Positions 46,116 through 55,623 are shown, counted from the stretch's first letter. The stretch: DNA of 64,000 nt from Alcanivoracaceae bacterium (GCA_023146255.1 JAGLCJ010000010.1:62001-126000); one strand, 5' to 3'. Program-made: numbers and translations. Notes: generated by a model not told the origin, from the letters alone.

Positions 46116-47489
46116 TCAGAAGAAGGTAAACCCGACCTGGAACAGTTTCTCGACGTCGCGGATGCGACGGCGGTCCATCACGAACAGAATGACGTGGTCA
46201 TCGGCCTCAATGACAATATGGTCGTGGGCAATCAACACCTTTTCAGCGCGGACGATGGCGCCGATGGTGGTGCCTTCCGGCAGGTCAATGTCCTCAATGC
46301 GCTTGCCGACCACTTTCGAGCTGCGCGCATCGCCATGGGCGACCGCCTCAATGGCCTCGGCCGCACCGCGGCGCAGGGAGTAAACGTTAACGATGTCGCC
46401 ACGGCGAACATGGGTAAGCAGGCTGCCAATGGTGGCCTGCTGCGGAGAAATGGCGATATCAATGTCGTGACCCTGAACCAGATCCACGTAGGCCGGGTTG
46501 CTGATCAGGGTCATGACCTTGCGCGCGCCAAGCCGCTTGGCCAGCAGCGATGCCATGATGTTGGCTTCGTCATCGTTGGTCAGCGCACAGAACACATCGG
46601 CGCTTTCAATATTGGCTTTTACCAGCCGGTCGCGATCGGTGCCGGTGCCATGCATCACCACGGTGTGCTGAAGCTGCTCGGCCAGAACCTGACAGCGATC
46701 TTCATTGCGTTCGATGATCTTGACGTTGTAACGGCTCTCGATGCTTTTCGCGAGCCGGAAACCGATATTGCCACCACCGGCAATAATCACGCGCTTGTAG
46801 TTGTGTTCGAGCCGGCGCATCTCGCTCATCACCGCACGAATATCGTTGCGCGCGGCGATAAAAAACACCTCGTCGTCAGCTTCGATCACGGTATTGCCTT
46901 CCGGCAGGATCGGCCGGTTGCGACGGAAAATTGCCGCCACCCGAGTGTCGACGTTAGGCATATGCTTGCGCAGCTGGCGAATTGCGTTCCCCACCAGCGG
47001 GCCGCCGTGATAGGCGCGCACCGCTACCAGCTGCACCCGGCCGCCGGCAAAGTTCACCACCTGCAGAGCACCCGGATGTTCAATCAATCGCTTGATGTAA
47101 TCGGTGACCACCTGCTCGGGACTGATGATCACATCAATCGGCAAGGCGTCGTTGCCAAACAGCTTTTCTTTCTGCGAGTAGGCGGCGGCGCGAATGCGGG
47201 CAATCTTGGTTGGCGTGCGAAACAGTGAGTAGGCCACCTGACAGGCAACCATGTTGACTTCGTCACTGTTGGTCACCGCAATCAGCATGTCGGCGTCTTC
47301 GGCGCCGGCTTGCCGGAGCACCGCCGGATAGGAACCGCGACCGGTGACGGTGCCGATATCAAGCCGTTCGGCCAGCTCGGCAAGGCGGGCGCCGTCAGTA
47401 TCGATAACAGTGATGTCGTTCTGTTCGCCGGCGAGATTTTCAGCGAGGGTGCCGCCAACCTGACCTGCACCGAGAATGATGATTTTCAT
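46116..47489 (-). CDS. trkA: Trk potassium transporter, NAD-binding regulatory subunit
   Basis: The 457-residue cytoplasmic protein has two RCK halves. The first begins MKIIILGAGQVGGTLAENLAGEQNDITVID (Rossmann GxGxxG), the second RVIIAGGGNIGFRLAKSIESRYNVKIIERN near residue 233; each is followed by a TrkA_C domain (residues about 140-220 and 370-455). It is placed between rsmB and trkH, the order I recall in Pseudomonas. It gates the TrkH channel according to nucleotide state. Confidence 0.96.
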   Translation of the reverse strand: MKIIILGAGQVGGTLAENLAGEQNDITVIDTDGARLAELAERLDIGTVTGRGSYPAVLRQAGAEDADMLIAVTNSDEVNMVACQVAYSLFRTPTKIARIRAAAYSQKEKLFGNDALPIDVIISPEQVVTDYIKRLIEHPGALQVVNFAGGRVQLVAVRAYHGGPLVGNAIRQLRKHMPNVDTRVAAIFRRNRPILPEGNTVIEADDEVFFIAARNDIRAVMSEMRRLEHNYKRVIIAGGGNIGFRLAKSIESRYNVKIIERNEDRCQVLAEQLQHTVVMHGTGTDRDRLVKANIESADVFCALTNDDEANIMASLLAKRLGARKVMTLISNPAYVDLVQGHDIDIAISPQQATIGSLLTHVRRGDIVNVYSLRRGAAEAIEAVAHGDARSSKVVGKRIEDIDLPEGTTIGAIVRAEKVLIAHDHIVIEADDHVILFVMDRRRIRDVEKLFQVGFTFF

Positions 47490-47513
47490 GCCGGACTCCG
47501 ACGCATGCTGCTA

Positions 47514-48803
47514 TCAACCGGCTTTGCGCAGGCGGGCAAAAAAGAATCCGTCAGGGCCATCCGCCACCGGCAACAGCTGGCAGCCGTGGGAGGTGATAAC
47601 CGAGCGGGCCTCAACGGGCGTATCTTCGCGGGCATCCCCGTGCCTTGCCAGGAAGGCTTGCACCTGCCCGGCGTTTTCTTCCGGAAGTATCGAACAGGTG
47701 GCGTAAACCAACATGCCACCCGGCCTGACAAGCGGCCATATTGCATCCAGTATGCGGGCCTGTAAACCACACAGGGTGGCGATATCGCTATCGCGGCGAT
47801 GCCATTTCAGATCCGGCTGGCGGCGCAGGATGCCAGTGGCGGAGCAGGGCGCATCAAGCAGCACCGCATCAAACAGCTGGCGGTCCCACCAATTGCCCGG
47901 CTCGGCCGCATCGCCAACAACCAGCGTGGCGTTACGACGCAGCCGGTCCAGATTGTCGCGAACCCGCTTGAGTCGCTTGGCGTCTATATCCAGTGCCAGC
48001 AGCTCCGCGTCGGGAAAATATTCCGCCAGCTGACCGGTCTTGCCGCCGGGCGCCGCGCAGGCATCCAGAATTCGTCCACCGGCGGGCACTTCTATAAGGA
48101 GCGCGGGCAGCTGAGCCGCCTCGTCCTGCACCGACAGGGCGCCATCCTTGAACCCCGGCAGCATCTGCACCGGACGCGGCGGACTCAGGTAGGCCGCCTG
48201 CGGTGACAGCTGGCCGCGCCGCACCTCAAGACCATCCTCGATCAGTGCTGCTTCGATAGACGGATCGCTCAAACGCAAGGTGAAAGGCGGCGGCAATAAT
48301 GCAGCTTCGGCTATATCGTTGGCCTGCTCGGGCCAGGCCTGATCAAACCGCTGCCAGAGCCAGTCCGGCAGCGAGCAGCGCAGGGGCACATCAAGATGGC
48401 GGCTGATCTGCTCGGCATTGACCTTGCTGGCCTTGCGCAACAGGGCATTGCAGAGCCCGGCTGCCCAGGGCGCGTTAAGCGCCCGGCAGACATCTGGCCA
48501 GGCGTTGACCACGGCGTGCTGCGGCCGCTCGCTGAACCACAGCTCATGCAAACCGCACAGTAGCGCCAGTCGCACCGCTCTGGCGGAGCTCTTCAGCGGT
48601 TTGTCCATCTGCTGGCCGAGCCAGTGATCAAGCAGACGGTAATGACGGCAGACACCAAACAGCAGATCCGCCAGCAGGCCGCGCTCGGCGGCCAGCAACA
48701 CCGGTTGCTCGGCCAGCACCTCGCGCAGACTTTTGCCGCCGCCGTCCGCCGGCAACACTTTCATCAGGGAACGCACGGCCAGCAAACGAACATTATCGGC
48801 CAT
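47514..48803 (-). CDS. rsmB: 16S rRNA (cytosine-967-C5)-methyltransferase
   Basis: The 429-residue enzyme has an N-terminal NusB-like RNA-binding domain (residues about 5-130, with LAAERGLLADLLFGVCRHYRLLDHWL) and a C-terminal SAM-dependent domain with LDACAAPGGKTGQLAE, LDAPCSATGILRRQPDLKW (the TLDAPC-type cysteine) and LVYATCSILPEEN (the second catalytic cysteine). Its ATG overlaps the fmt stop by one base (TGATG), so the two are translationally coupled. It is part of the def-fmt-rsmB translation cluster. Confidence 0.95.
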   Translation of the reverse strand: MADNVRLLAVRSLMKVLPADGGGKSLREVLAEQPVLLAAERGLLADLLFGVCRHYRLLDHWLGQQMDKPLKSSARAVRLALLCGLHELWFSERPQHAVVNAWPDVCRALNAPWAAGLCNALLRKASKVNAEQISRHLDVPLRCSLPDWLWQRFDQAWPEQANDIAEAALLPPPFTLRLSDPSIEAALIEDGLEVRRGQLSPQAAYLSPPRPVQMLPGFKDGALSVQDEAAQLPALLIEVPAGGRILDACAAPGGKTGQLAEYFPDAELLALDIDAKRLKRVRDNLDRLRRNATLVVGDAAEPGNWWDRQLFDAVLLDAPCSATGILRRQPDLKWHRRDSDIATLCGLQARILDAIWPLVRPGGMLVYATCSILPEENAGQVQAFLARHGDAREDTPVEARSVITSHGCQLLPVADGPDGFFFARLRKAG

Positions 48804-49729
48804 CAGAGTTTCTGCCCGGTCTGGAAAAGATCGCTGCGACCTCGCAACAGGTCTGCCACGGGCAGGGCCTTTTTGCCGGGCAACTGGATATCGGTCAGCA
48901 GCAGGCTGCCCTCAGCGCAGGCCACTTCAATACCGCGTGGCGATACCGACAACACTTCGCCGGGCCGGCCGTGGCCGGCCGCCGCCTGCGCCGCCCAGAC
49001 CCGCATCGGCCCCTCCGGCCGGGTTACCCAGCTGACTGGCCAGGGATTGAAAGCACGGACCTCGCGAGCGAGCTGGACCGCCGGCTTCGACCAGTCCAGC
49101 TCAGCCTCTTCCTTGGTCAGCTTGTGGGCGTAAGTGACCCCTTGCTCCGGCTGGACTTTCGCCTGTTTTTGGAGGCTTTCAAGGTTTGCGAGTGCTTGCA
49201 CCAACGCCTCAGCACCGAGCCCGGCAAGGCGATCATGGAGGCTGCCGCCGGTATCTTCCGGGTTGATCGGCGTGCGCACTTCCAGCAATACCGGCCCGGT
49301 ATCCAGGCCGGCCTCCATCTGCATGATGCCAACCCCGGTTTCCGTGTCGCCGGCGGCGATGGCCCGCTGGATCGGCGCCGCGCCGCGCCAGCGTGGCAGC
49401 AGCGAGCCATGCACATTGATGCAGCCGAGTCTCGGCATGGCCAGCACCGCCTTCGGGATAATCAGGCCGTAGGCCACTACCACCATCACGTCCGCCGACA
49501 ATGCCGCCAGCTCGGCACGAATCTCCTCTCCCTTGAGATTCTCGGGCTGCAATACCGGGATGCCATGCTGCAGCGCCAGCTGCTTGACCGGGCTCGGCTG
49601 CAGGGCGCGGCCACGACCGGCCGGGCGATCCGGCTGGGTCAGCACGGCGATCACCTGATGAGGGGAAGCAAGCAACGCCGCCAGACTCTCGGCGGCGAAT
49701 TCCGGCGTACCGGCAAAGATTATGCGCAA
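48803..49729 (-). CDS. fmt: Methionyl-tRNA formyltransferase
   Basis: The 308-residue enzyme formylates initiator Met-tRNA using 10-formyl-THF. Signatures are RIIFAGTPEFAAESLAALL at the start, QPDRPAGRGRALQPSPVK, the catalytic loop ADVMVVVAYGLIIPKAVL, and GCINVHGSLLPRWRGAAPIQRAI with the catalytic His. I chose the TTG at 49729: GAGG lies 8 bases upstream, and the resulting MRIIFAGTPEF matches the family start. The only upstream ATG (49810) would overlap def by 47 bases and add a stretch unlike Fmt. def lies 34 bases upstream. Confidence 0.93.
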   Translation of the reverse strand: MRIIFAGTPEFAAESLAALLASPHQVIAVLTQPDRPAGRGRALQPSPVKQLALQHGIPVLQPENLKGEEIRAELAALSADVMVVVAYGLIIPKAVLAMPRLGCINVHGSLLPRWRGAAPIQRAIAAGDTETGVGIMQMEAGLDTGPVLLEVRTPINPEDTGGSLHDRLAGLGAEALVQALANLESLQKQAKVQPEQGVTYAHKLTKEEAELDWSKPAVQLAREVRAFNPWPVSWVTRPEGPMRVWAAQAAAGHGRPGEVLSVSPRGIEVACAEGSLLLTDIQLPGKKALPVADLLRGRSDLFQTGQKL

Positions 49730-49763
49730 CGGACTGGCCTCGCGGGCTGAATAACAGGATGGG

Positions 49764-50267
49764 TCAGGCGTGACGCTGGACCTTTTCCAGCTTCTTGCGG
49801 ATGCGCTCACGCTTCAGCCGCGACACATGATCAACGAACAGCTTGCCCTCGAGATGGTCAATTTCGTGCTGCAGGCACACCGACAGCAGGCCATCAGCCT
49901 CCATCTCGAACGGCTTGCCATCGCGATCCAGCGCCTTGACCAGAATCCGGTCCGGCCGCTCGACCAGCTCGTGGAAGCCGGGGACCGACAGGCAGCCCTC
50001 TTCGTACGGCTTGGTGTCACTGCCAACTGGCGTGATCTGCGGGTTGATAAACACCATCGGCTGGTCGCCCTGTTCGGAAACATCCAGCACTAACAGACGC
50101 TTATGCACGTTGACCTGAGTCGCCGCCAGACCAATCCCGGGGGCGGCGTACATGGTTTCGAACATGTCATCGATCAGTTTGCGCAGTGCGTCATCCACCT
50201 GTTCCACCGGCTTTGCTACGGTGCGCAGGCGGGGATCCGGAAATTCGAGTATCTCAAGTAAAGCCAT
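49764..50267 (-). CDS. def: Peptide deformylase
   Basis: The 167-residue metalloenzyme removes the N-terminal formyl group from new proteins. All three motifs are intact: GIGLAATQ (motif 1), EGCLSVPG (motif 2, metal-binding Cys) and HEIDHLEG (motif 3, HExxH). It is first in the def-fmt-rsmB-trkA-trkH run and divergent from tsaP across 158 bases. Confidence 0.97.
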   Translation of the reverse strand: MALLEILEFPDPRLRTVAKPVEQVDDALRKLIDDMFETMYAAPGIGLAATQVNVHKRLLVLDVSEQGDQPMVFINPQITPVGSDTKPYEEGCLSVPGFHELVERPDRILVKALDRDGKPFEMEADGLLSVCLQHEIDHLEGKLFVDHVSRLKRERIRKKLEKVQRHA

Positions 50268-50425
50268 GGGTCCGGTCCTGAAGTTGCGACAGCACTCTAA
50301 ATATGGTTGCTAACGCTATGATCACGTTGCTAATATCGGGTCCAAACACCACCTGAATCGGGCTGATTTGCCACCCGGTTCAAGGTACTTGGGACCACGC
50401 CAATAATGATAAAAGGAATCCGGTA

Positions 50426-51541
50426 ATGATGAAATCGCTCCTGCGCGCCGTGTCCGCCGGACTGCTGGTGACGGTTGCGGGTCTCGGTGCCCTTCAGGCC
50501 TCGGCGGATGTCACCCTCAAGAACGGACACCCGCAAGTCTACTACGTCAAGCAGGGCGATACCCTCTGGGATATCTCCAGTCAGTTTCTCGACAGCCCCT
50601 GGCAGTGGCCGGAGCTGTGGCACGTCAACGAGGAAATCGACAACCCGCACCTGATTTACCCGGGCGATGTGATCAAGCTGGTCTATGTGGATGGCCGACC
50701 GCAGCTGCAGGTCGAGCGCGGCGGCGCAGCCGGTGCGCCGAAGGAAACCGTCAAGATGATGGCCGATGGTTCGTTGGTGAAACTGTCGCCGGAAGTGCGC
50801 GTACTGCCACTCGATGCGGCCATCCCGACCATTCCGGTCAGCAGCATCCAGACTTTCCTGCGGGATGCACTGGTTGTCACCAAGGATGAAGTCGCTCGGG
50901 CACCGTATGTTATCGCCGGCGCCGACCGTCGCGTGGTGTACGCTCAGGGCGACACCGTGTACGCACTTGACCCGGTAAACAAGTGGGCCGAGCTGATCCA
51001 GTCCTACGGGGTGTTCCGTGTCGGCCATCGCTATGTCGATCCGGAAACCAAGGAGATTCTCGGCATTGAAGCACTCAAGATTGGCATGGTTCGCACCACC
51101 GATCGTGACGGTGAAATGGGCACCTTCCGGGTGGTCGAGACTCAGGAAGACATTCGTCCGGAAGACCGTCTGTTTACCAGCCGCGAAGGCCGGATGCAGT
51201 CAATCTTCTATCCGGCCGCACCGGACACCGTTATTCAGGCCCGCATCATCCGTTTCTTCGATCGCCTGCACAGCGTCGCTCGCAATGATGTCGTGGTGCT
51301 GAACAAAGGCAGCCGCGATGGACTGCGCGACGGCCATGTTCTGGAAGTGATGCAGGACGGCGAAGTCATCAAGGATCCGCTGCGCAAGGGCACGGTTAAA
51401 CTGCCAAGCGTGAAGGCCGGTACGCTGGTGCTGTTCCGGGTGTTCGAGAAAGTTTCCTATGGCCTGATTGTGCAGGCGACACTGCCCATCCGTATGAACG
51501 ACCTGGCCACCAATCCCACCGGCAGCATGCCGGAGATGTAA
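50426..51541 (+). CDS. tsaP: LysM-domain periplasmic protein, TsaP-like
   Basis: The 371-residue protein has a signal peptide (MMKSLLRAVSAGLLVTVAGLGALQASA) and one LysM domain at residues about 38-92 (VYYVKQGDTLWDISSQFLDSPWQWPELWHVNEEIDNPHLIYPGDVIKLVY) that should bind peptidoglycan. The remaining ~270 residues include a FlgT-like C-terminal region. The position between def and dprA is that of tsaP in Pseudomonas, whose product anchors the type IV pilus secretin ring to peptidoglycan. AAGGAA lies upstream of two tandem ATG codons. No pilus genes are nearby, so the role is inferred from synteny. Confidence 0.85.
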   Translation: MMKSLLRAVSAGLLVTVAGLGALQASADVTLKNGHPQVYYVKQGDTLWDISSQFLDSPWQWPELWHVNEEIDNPHLIYPGDVIKLVYVDGRPQLQVERGGAAGAPKETVKMMADGSLVKLSPEVRVLPLDAAIPTIPVSSIQTFLRDALVVTKDEVARAPYVIAGADRRVVYAQGDTVYALDPVNKWAELIQSYGVFRVGHRYVDPETKEILGIEALKIGMVRTTDRDGEMGTFRVVETQEDIRPEDRLFTSREGRMQSIFYPAAPDTVIQARIIRFFDRLHSVARNDVVVLNKGSRDGLRDGHVLEVMQDGEVIKDPLRKGTVKLPSVKAGTLVLFRVFEKVSYGLIVQATLPIRMNDLATNPTGSMPEM

Positions 51542-51561
51542 TCCATCGGCCATTTGCTCCA

Positions 51562-51598
51562 GAAAAACCCGGTGCTAGCCTCACCGGGTTTTTTTATG
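51562..51598. terminator. Intrinsic terminator after tsaP
   Basis: AAACCCGGT and ACCGGGTTT pair around a 10-base loop, followed by T7, between tsaP and dprA. Confidence 0.88.
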
Positions 51599-51612
51599 CC
51601 CGGAATCTTCGC

Positions 51613-52698
51613 ATGGATCGCGAAATACTGACGCTCAGCACCTGCCTCGCCTGTGGCGGTAACAGCTCAGAGTTGCAGCGCTGGCTGGCAGAGCCTTTTG
51701 CCTGTGCCAGGGATCTGCTCAGCCCGGCACGCCAACGGCGCGCCCGCATCCGGTCAGCCTCCGCCAGCGCGCTGCAAGAAATCCTCAACTCCGGCGAAGG
51801 CGAGCGTCGACTGCAGCAGTTGCGAATGGATGGCTGGCAAATGCTGGAGGCTGGCGACAATGCCTGGCCGGATCTGCTTCGGCAGATTGACGACGCTCCG
51901 GCACTGCTGTTTGTACATGGCGACCCCGCGCTGCTCTCGCGCCCGCAACTGGCCATGGTCGGCGCCAGGCATGCTTCTACAGAAGGGCTCGACAATGCCC
52001 GCCGCTTTGCCCGGACGCTGGCCAACGCAGGATTCACCATTACCAGCGGTCTCGCTTTGGGGATTGATCGCGCGGCCCATGAGGGCGCGCTGCAGGGCGG
52101 CACAACACTGGCCGTGCTCGGTCATGGACCCGGGCCCTGTTATCCGCCACGCAATCAGGCGCTGGCACAGCAGATCATTAATAAAGGTGGCGCCCTGATC
52201 ACAGAGTTTCCGCCCGGCCTGCCACCGCGGCCGCAATTTTTCCCGCAACGCAATCGGCTGATCAGTGGCCTGTCACTGGCCACCATCGTCGTTGAAGCGG
52301 CGGAACGCTCCGGTTCGCTGATTACCGCCCGACTCGCCGCGGCACAGGGGCGCGAGGTCTTTGCCATCCCCGGCTCAATCCATAATCCGCTTAGCAAGGG
52401 CTGCCACCGGCTGCTACGGGACGGCGCCAACTGGCTCGAATCGGTGGCAGATTTGCTGGCGGTGTTCGGCTGCCTCACGCATGTCGCCGAAAGCACGCTG
52501 GCAACAGCGGCCGGCGCCGCGCATCCACTGCTTCAGTATTTTGTCAGCGGACCGAACAGCATCGACCAGCTGCAGCTGCGCAGCGCCATCAACATCAGCG
52601 AGCTGTCACGTCTGCTGTCGGATCTGGAACTCAGCGGCGATATCCGTCGTGTGCCCGGGGGCTATGCCCGCTGCCACGATCAGCAAGAACTTTCCTGA
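51613..52698 (+). CDS. dprA: DNA-processing protein DprA
   Basis: The 361-residue protein contains the DprA Rossmann-like core (residues about 80-285) with the signatures VGARHASTEGL, FTITSGLALGIDRAAHEGALQGGTTLAVLGHGPG, FPQRNRLISGLS and VVEAAERSGSLITARLAAAQGREVFAIPGSI. A C-terminal winged helix is visible in SGPNSIDQLQLRSAINISELSRLLSDLELSGDI. It loads RecA on incoming single-stranded DNA during natural transformation, though it is widespread in species not known to be competent. Confidence 0.95.
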   Translation: MDREILTLSTCLACGGNSSELQRWLAEPFACARDLLSPARQRRARIRSASASALQEILNSGEGERRLQQLRMDGWQMLEAGDNAWPDLLRQIDDAPALLFVHGDPALLSRPQLAMVGARHASTEGLDNARRFARTLANAGFTITSGLALGIDRAAHEGALQGGTTLAVLGHGPGPCYPPRNQALAQQIINKGGALITEFPPGLPPRPQFFPQRNRLISGLSLATIVVEAAERSGSLITARLAAAQGREVFAIPGSIHNPLSKGCHRLLRDGANWLESVADLLAVFGCLTHVAESTLATAAGAAHPLLQYFVSGPNSIDQLQLRSAINISELSRLLSDLELSGDIRRVPGGYARCHDQQELS

Positions 52699-52773
52699 AC
52701 GGCAGTCAGTCACAGTGGCCTGTTTCGGCTACACTTCGCTGAGTTTGTCTGGCGTCAGAACAGGATTGTTGCC

Positions 52774-53322
52774 ATGTGGATGCATCTTCATCAGGCCGCC
52801 CGCGTATTGCAGCAGGGCGGTGTTGTCGCTTATCCGACCGAAGCGGTTTATGGCCTCGGTTGCGACCCGCTCAACGAAACGGCTGTCATGCGCCTGCTGG
52901 AGATCAAATCAAGGCCGGTGAGCAAGGGCCTGATCCTGCTCGGTGCCGATCTGGATCAGTTGGCGCCTTTTGTTGAACTGACAGAGCAACAGCAACAGCA
53001 ACTGCGTGAACACTGGCCCCTGGCAACCACTTATCTTGTTCATGCCAGCGCACTGACCCCGGCATGGATTCGCGGCAATCATGATAAAGTGGCGGTCCGC
53101 GTCAGCCAGCATCCGGTCGCCACCGAGCTTTGCCGGCTCGCCGGCATGCCGATCGTATCCACCAGCGCCAACTACGCCGGCGACCCGGCCTGTCGCAACG
53201 CGTTTCAGGTAACCCGGCAACTGGGTGCGGATCTGGATTTCATTGTCACGGGTCAATGCGACCGCGCCGCGCGGCCGTCTACTATCATCGATCTTGAAAG
53301 CGGGGCCGTTTTGCGGCAATGA
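52774..53322 (+). CDS. tsaC: Threonylcarbamoyl-AMP synthase (TsaC/YrdC type)
   Basis: The 182-residue enzyme makes threonylcarbamoyl-AMP from threonine, bicarbonate and ATP for t6A37 tRNA modification. It has the short YrdC form without a Sua5 C-domain: GGVVAYPTEAVYGLGCDPLNETAVMRLLEIKSRPVSKGLIL, WPLATTYLVHAS, VAVRVSQHPVATELCRLAGMPIVSTSANYAGDP. It lies between dprA and hemF with a gap of 7 bases to hemF. Confidence 0.95.
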   Translation: MWMHLHQAARVLQQGGVVAYPTEAVYGLGCDPLNETAVMRLLEIKSRPVSKGLILLGADLDQLAPFVELTEQQQQQLREHWPLATTYLVHASALTPAWIRGNHDKVAVRVSQHPVATELCRLAGMPIVSTSANYAGDPACRNAFQVTRQLGADLDFIVTGQCDRAARPSTIIDLESGAVLRQ

Positions 53323-53329
53323 GGTTTCA

Positions 53330-54235
53330 ATGCAGGACGTAGATCTGGATGCCGTCAAAAATTACCTGCTGTCGCTGCAGGACGATATTTGCGCACAGCT
53401 GACTGTGGTTGACGGTGGCCAGTTTGTTGAGGACAGCTGGCAACGTGCAGAAGGCGGCGGTGGCCGTTCACGGGTGTTGGAAAATGGCGCCGCGATTGAG
53501 AAAGGCGGGGTTAACTTCTCCCATGTGTTTGGCACTCAACTACCACCATCTGCCACCGCCCATCGCCCCGAACTGGCCGGCCGCCACTGGCAAGCCATGG
53601 GTGTTTCGCTGGTGATTCATCCGCGCAACCCCTACGCGCCCACCAGCCATGCCAATGTCCGTTTTTTTATCGCCGAGAAGGAAGGCGAAGCACCAGTATG
53701 GTGGTTTGGCGGCGGCTTTGATCTGACGCCTTATTACGGCAATGAAGACGATGTTCGCCGCTGGCATCGCACCGCCCGCGATGCCTGTGTGCCATTCGGT
53801 GAAGATATCTATCCGCGCTTCAAGAAGTGGTGTGACGAATACTTCTTCCTCAAACACCGCGGCGAAGCCCGCGGTGTCGGCGGGTTGTTCTTTGATGATT
53901 ACAATGAAGCGGGTTTCAATAATGCCTTTGCGCTGATGCGCTCGGTGGGCGATGCCTATATCTGCGCCTATCGACCGATTCTCGAAGCACGCAAGGACAT
54001 GCCCTATGGTGAACGCGAGCGCGAGTTCCAACTTTATCGCCGCGGCCGCTACGTCGAGTTCAATCTGGTGTTCGATCGCGGCACCCTGTTCGGATTGCAA
54101 TCCGGCGGCCGCACTGAATCGATCCTGATGTCGCTGCCACCACTGGTCAGCTGGCGTTATGACTGGCAACCGAAGCCCGGCTCCGCCGAAGCGGAGCTGT
54201 ATGAAAAATTCCTGCCGGCGAGGGACTGGCTCTGA
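53330..54235 (+). CDS. hemF: Oxygen-dependent coproporphyrinogen III oxidase
   Basis: The 301-residue enzyme carries out oxidative decarboxylation of coproporphyrinogen III in haem synthesis. Diagnostic segments are GGGGRSRVLENGAAIEKGGVNFSHVFG, NPYAPTSHANVRFFIAEKEG, WWFGGGFDLTPYYG, FKKWCDEYFFLKHRGEARGVGGLFFDDYNE and RRGRYVEFNLVFDRGTLFGLQSGGRTESILMSLPP. AGGTTT lies before the ATG; a longer frame upstream overlaps tsaC and is unlikely. The stop overlaps the aroE start by one base. Confidence 0.96.
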   Translation: MQDVDLDAVKNYLLSLQDDICAQLTVVDGGQFVEDSWQRAEGGGGRSRVLENGAAIEKGGVNFSHVFGTQLPPSATAHRPELAGRHWQAMGVSLVIHPRNPYAPTSHANVRFFIAEKEGEAPVWWFGGGFDLTPYYGNEDDVRRWHRTARDACVPFGEDIYPRFKKWCDEYFFLKHRGEARGVGGLFFDDYNEAGFNNAFALMRSVGDAYICAYRPILEARKDMPYGEREREFQLYRRGRYVEFNLVFDRGTLFGLQSGGRTESILMSLPPLVSWRYDWQPKPGSAEAELYEKFLPARDWL

Positions 54236-55038
54236 TGCGTTTTGCAGTGTTCGGCAATCCGGTTGCACACTCCCGTTCGCCGGAGATTCATCAGGCGTTT
54301 GCGGCGCAGCGTGGCGAGCAGATCGATTATCAGCGCATTCTTTCGCCGCTGGAGGATTTCGCCGGGTGTGTAAAAAGCTTCCTTGCCGATGGCGGCGTTG
54401 GTGCCAATGTCACCCTGCCATTCAAGGAACAAGCCTGGCAGCTGTGCGACAGCCTGAGCGAACGCGCTCGTCATGCCGGCGCAGTCAATACATTGGCACT
54501 GCAGGGTGGCAAGCTGTTTGGTGACAACACCGACGGCGTGGGTCTGGTCACCGATATCCGCGATAATCTTCGCTGGCCGTTGCGCGATCAGCACATCCTG
54601 ATTCTCGGTGCTGGCGGCGCAGTCCGCGGTGTGCTCGGCCCACTACTGGCCGAGCAGCCGGCTCAGGTCCGGATTGCCAATCGCACCGCCGAGAAGGCAC
54701 GCGACCTGTCGCTGATGTTTGCCGGTCGGGGCGTGCCGGTATTCGGTGGCGGCTTTGACAAGCTCGCCGGGCCCTATGATCTGATCATCAACGCCGTTTC
54801 CGCCGGCCTTGACGGCAGCATGCCCGAGCTGCCGGCAAGCATTGTTGGCCGGCAAACCCGTTGCTACGACATGATTTATGGCGATACCCCGTTCCTGCGC
54901 TGGGCGAAACAACAAGGCGCTGCAGCGGCGGCTGACGGTCTGGGCATGCTGATTGAACAGGCTGCCGAATCCTTTGCCCTGTGGCACGGCTGGCGGCCGG
55001 ATACCGCTTCGGTGATCGCTGATTTGCGGAAGACGTAG
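54235..55038 (+). CDS. aroE: Shikimate dehydrogenase (NADP+)
   Basis: The 267-residue enzyme reduces 3-dehydroshikimate to shikimate for aromatic amino acids. Signatures are FAVFGNPVAHSRSPEIHQAFAAQ, GANVTLPFKEQAW (catalytic Lys), NTLALQGGKLFGDNTDGVGLV (catalytic Asp), and the NADP-binding ILILGAGGAVRGVLGPLLAEQPAQVRIANRT (GAGGA plus NRT). The ATG overlaps the hemF stop (TGATG). A REPIN-like element starts within the stop codon region. Confidence 0.96.
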   Translation: MRFAVFGNPVAHSRSPEIHQAFAAQRGEQIDYQRILSPLEDFAGCVKSFLADGGVGANVTLPFKEQAWQLCDSLSERARHAGAVNTLALQGGKLFGDNTDGVGLVTDIRDNLRWPLRDQHILILGAGGAVRGVLGPLLAEQPAQVRIANRTAEKARDLSLMFAGRGVPVFGGGFDKLAGPYDLIINAVSAGLDGSMPELPASIVGRQTRCYDMIYGDTPFLRWAKQQGAAAAADGLGMLIEQAAESFALWHGWRPDTASVIADLRKT

Positions 55039-55086
55039 GCGCCGTCGATCGACGGCGAATTTTCGCGGCTGATCGGCCGCTCCTGC
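55035..55086. repeat. REPIN-like element B, overlapping the aroE stop codon
   Basis: GTAGGCGCCGTCGATCGACGGCGAA from the left and, from the right on the other strand, GCAGGAGCGGCCGATCAGCCGCGAA face each other. The left half is one base off the GTAGGAGC head of elements A and C. The aroE TAG is inside the left head. Confidence 0.78.
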
Positions 55087-55089
55087 AAG

Positions 55090-55623
55090 TTATTCAGAAG
55101 ACAGGTAGCGATTTTTCAGCTTCACGTAATTGCCGGCCACGTAAGTCAGGAACTCCCGCTCCTCACTGGTAAGTTCACGCACCGGCTCCGCCGGCCGGCC
55201 CCGGTACAACCAGCCGGAACGCAACCGCTTTCCCGGTGGCACCAACGAGCCCGCCGCCAGAATCACATCATCCTCGATCACTGCCCCGTCCATCACCATT
55301 GCCTGCATCCCGATCATCACCCGGCTGCCCACCTTGCAACCATGCAGCATGGCCTGATGGGCGATGGTCACATCACTGCCAATCGACAGGCCGTAACCGC
55401 CCGGATTGAAACGGGAATCATGGGTAATATGCAGCACCGCATTATCCTGCACACTGACCCGGTCACCGACGCGAATCTGATGCATGTCGCCACGGATCAC
55501 CGCACAGGGCCAGACCGAACAGTCAGCGCCCAGCACCACATCGCCGATTACCTGTGCCGACGCATCTACCCAGCTGCCTTCACCGCAATGCGGCGCCTTG
55601 TTTTCGAAGGATCGAATCCCCAT
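55090..55623 (-). CDS. Gamma-carbonic anhydrase family protein (YrdA-like)
   Basis: The 177-residue left-handed beta-helix protein shows hexapeptide repeats (VIGDVVLGADCSVWPCAVIRGDMHQIRVGDRVSVQDNAVLHITHD, GSDVTIAHQAMLHGCKVGSRVMIGMQAMVMDGAVIEDDVILAAGSLVPPGKRL). The three metal-ligand histidines of the gamma-CA/PaaY/YrdA group are visible (VLHITHD, TIAHQAMLHGC). Many such proteins have weak or no carbonic anhydrase activity, so the biochemical role is open. It is divergent from prlC. Confidence 0.87.
   Translation of the reverse strand: MGIRSFENKAPHCGEGSWVDASAQVIGDVVLGADCSVWPCAVIRGDMHQIRVGDRVSVQDNAVLHITHDSRFNPGGYGLSIGSDVTIAHQAMLHGCKVGSRVMIGMQAMVMDGAVIEDDVILAAGSLVPPGKRLRSGWLYRGRPAEPVRELTSEEREFLTYVAGNYVKLKNRYLSSE

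Noticed and set aside
49730..49810. ATG 49810 as the fmt start
   Set aside because: It would overlap def by 47 bases and add residues unlike Fmt; the TTG at 49729 has a good Shine-Dalgarno and matches the family N-terminus.
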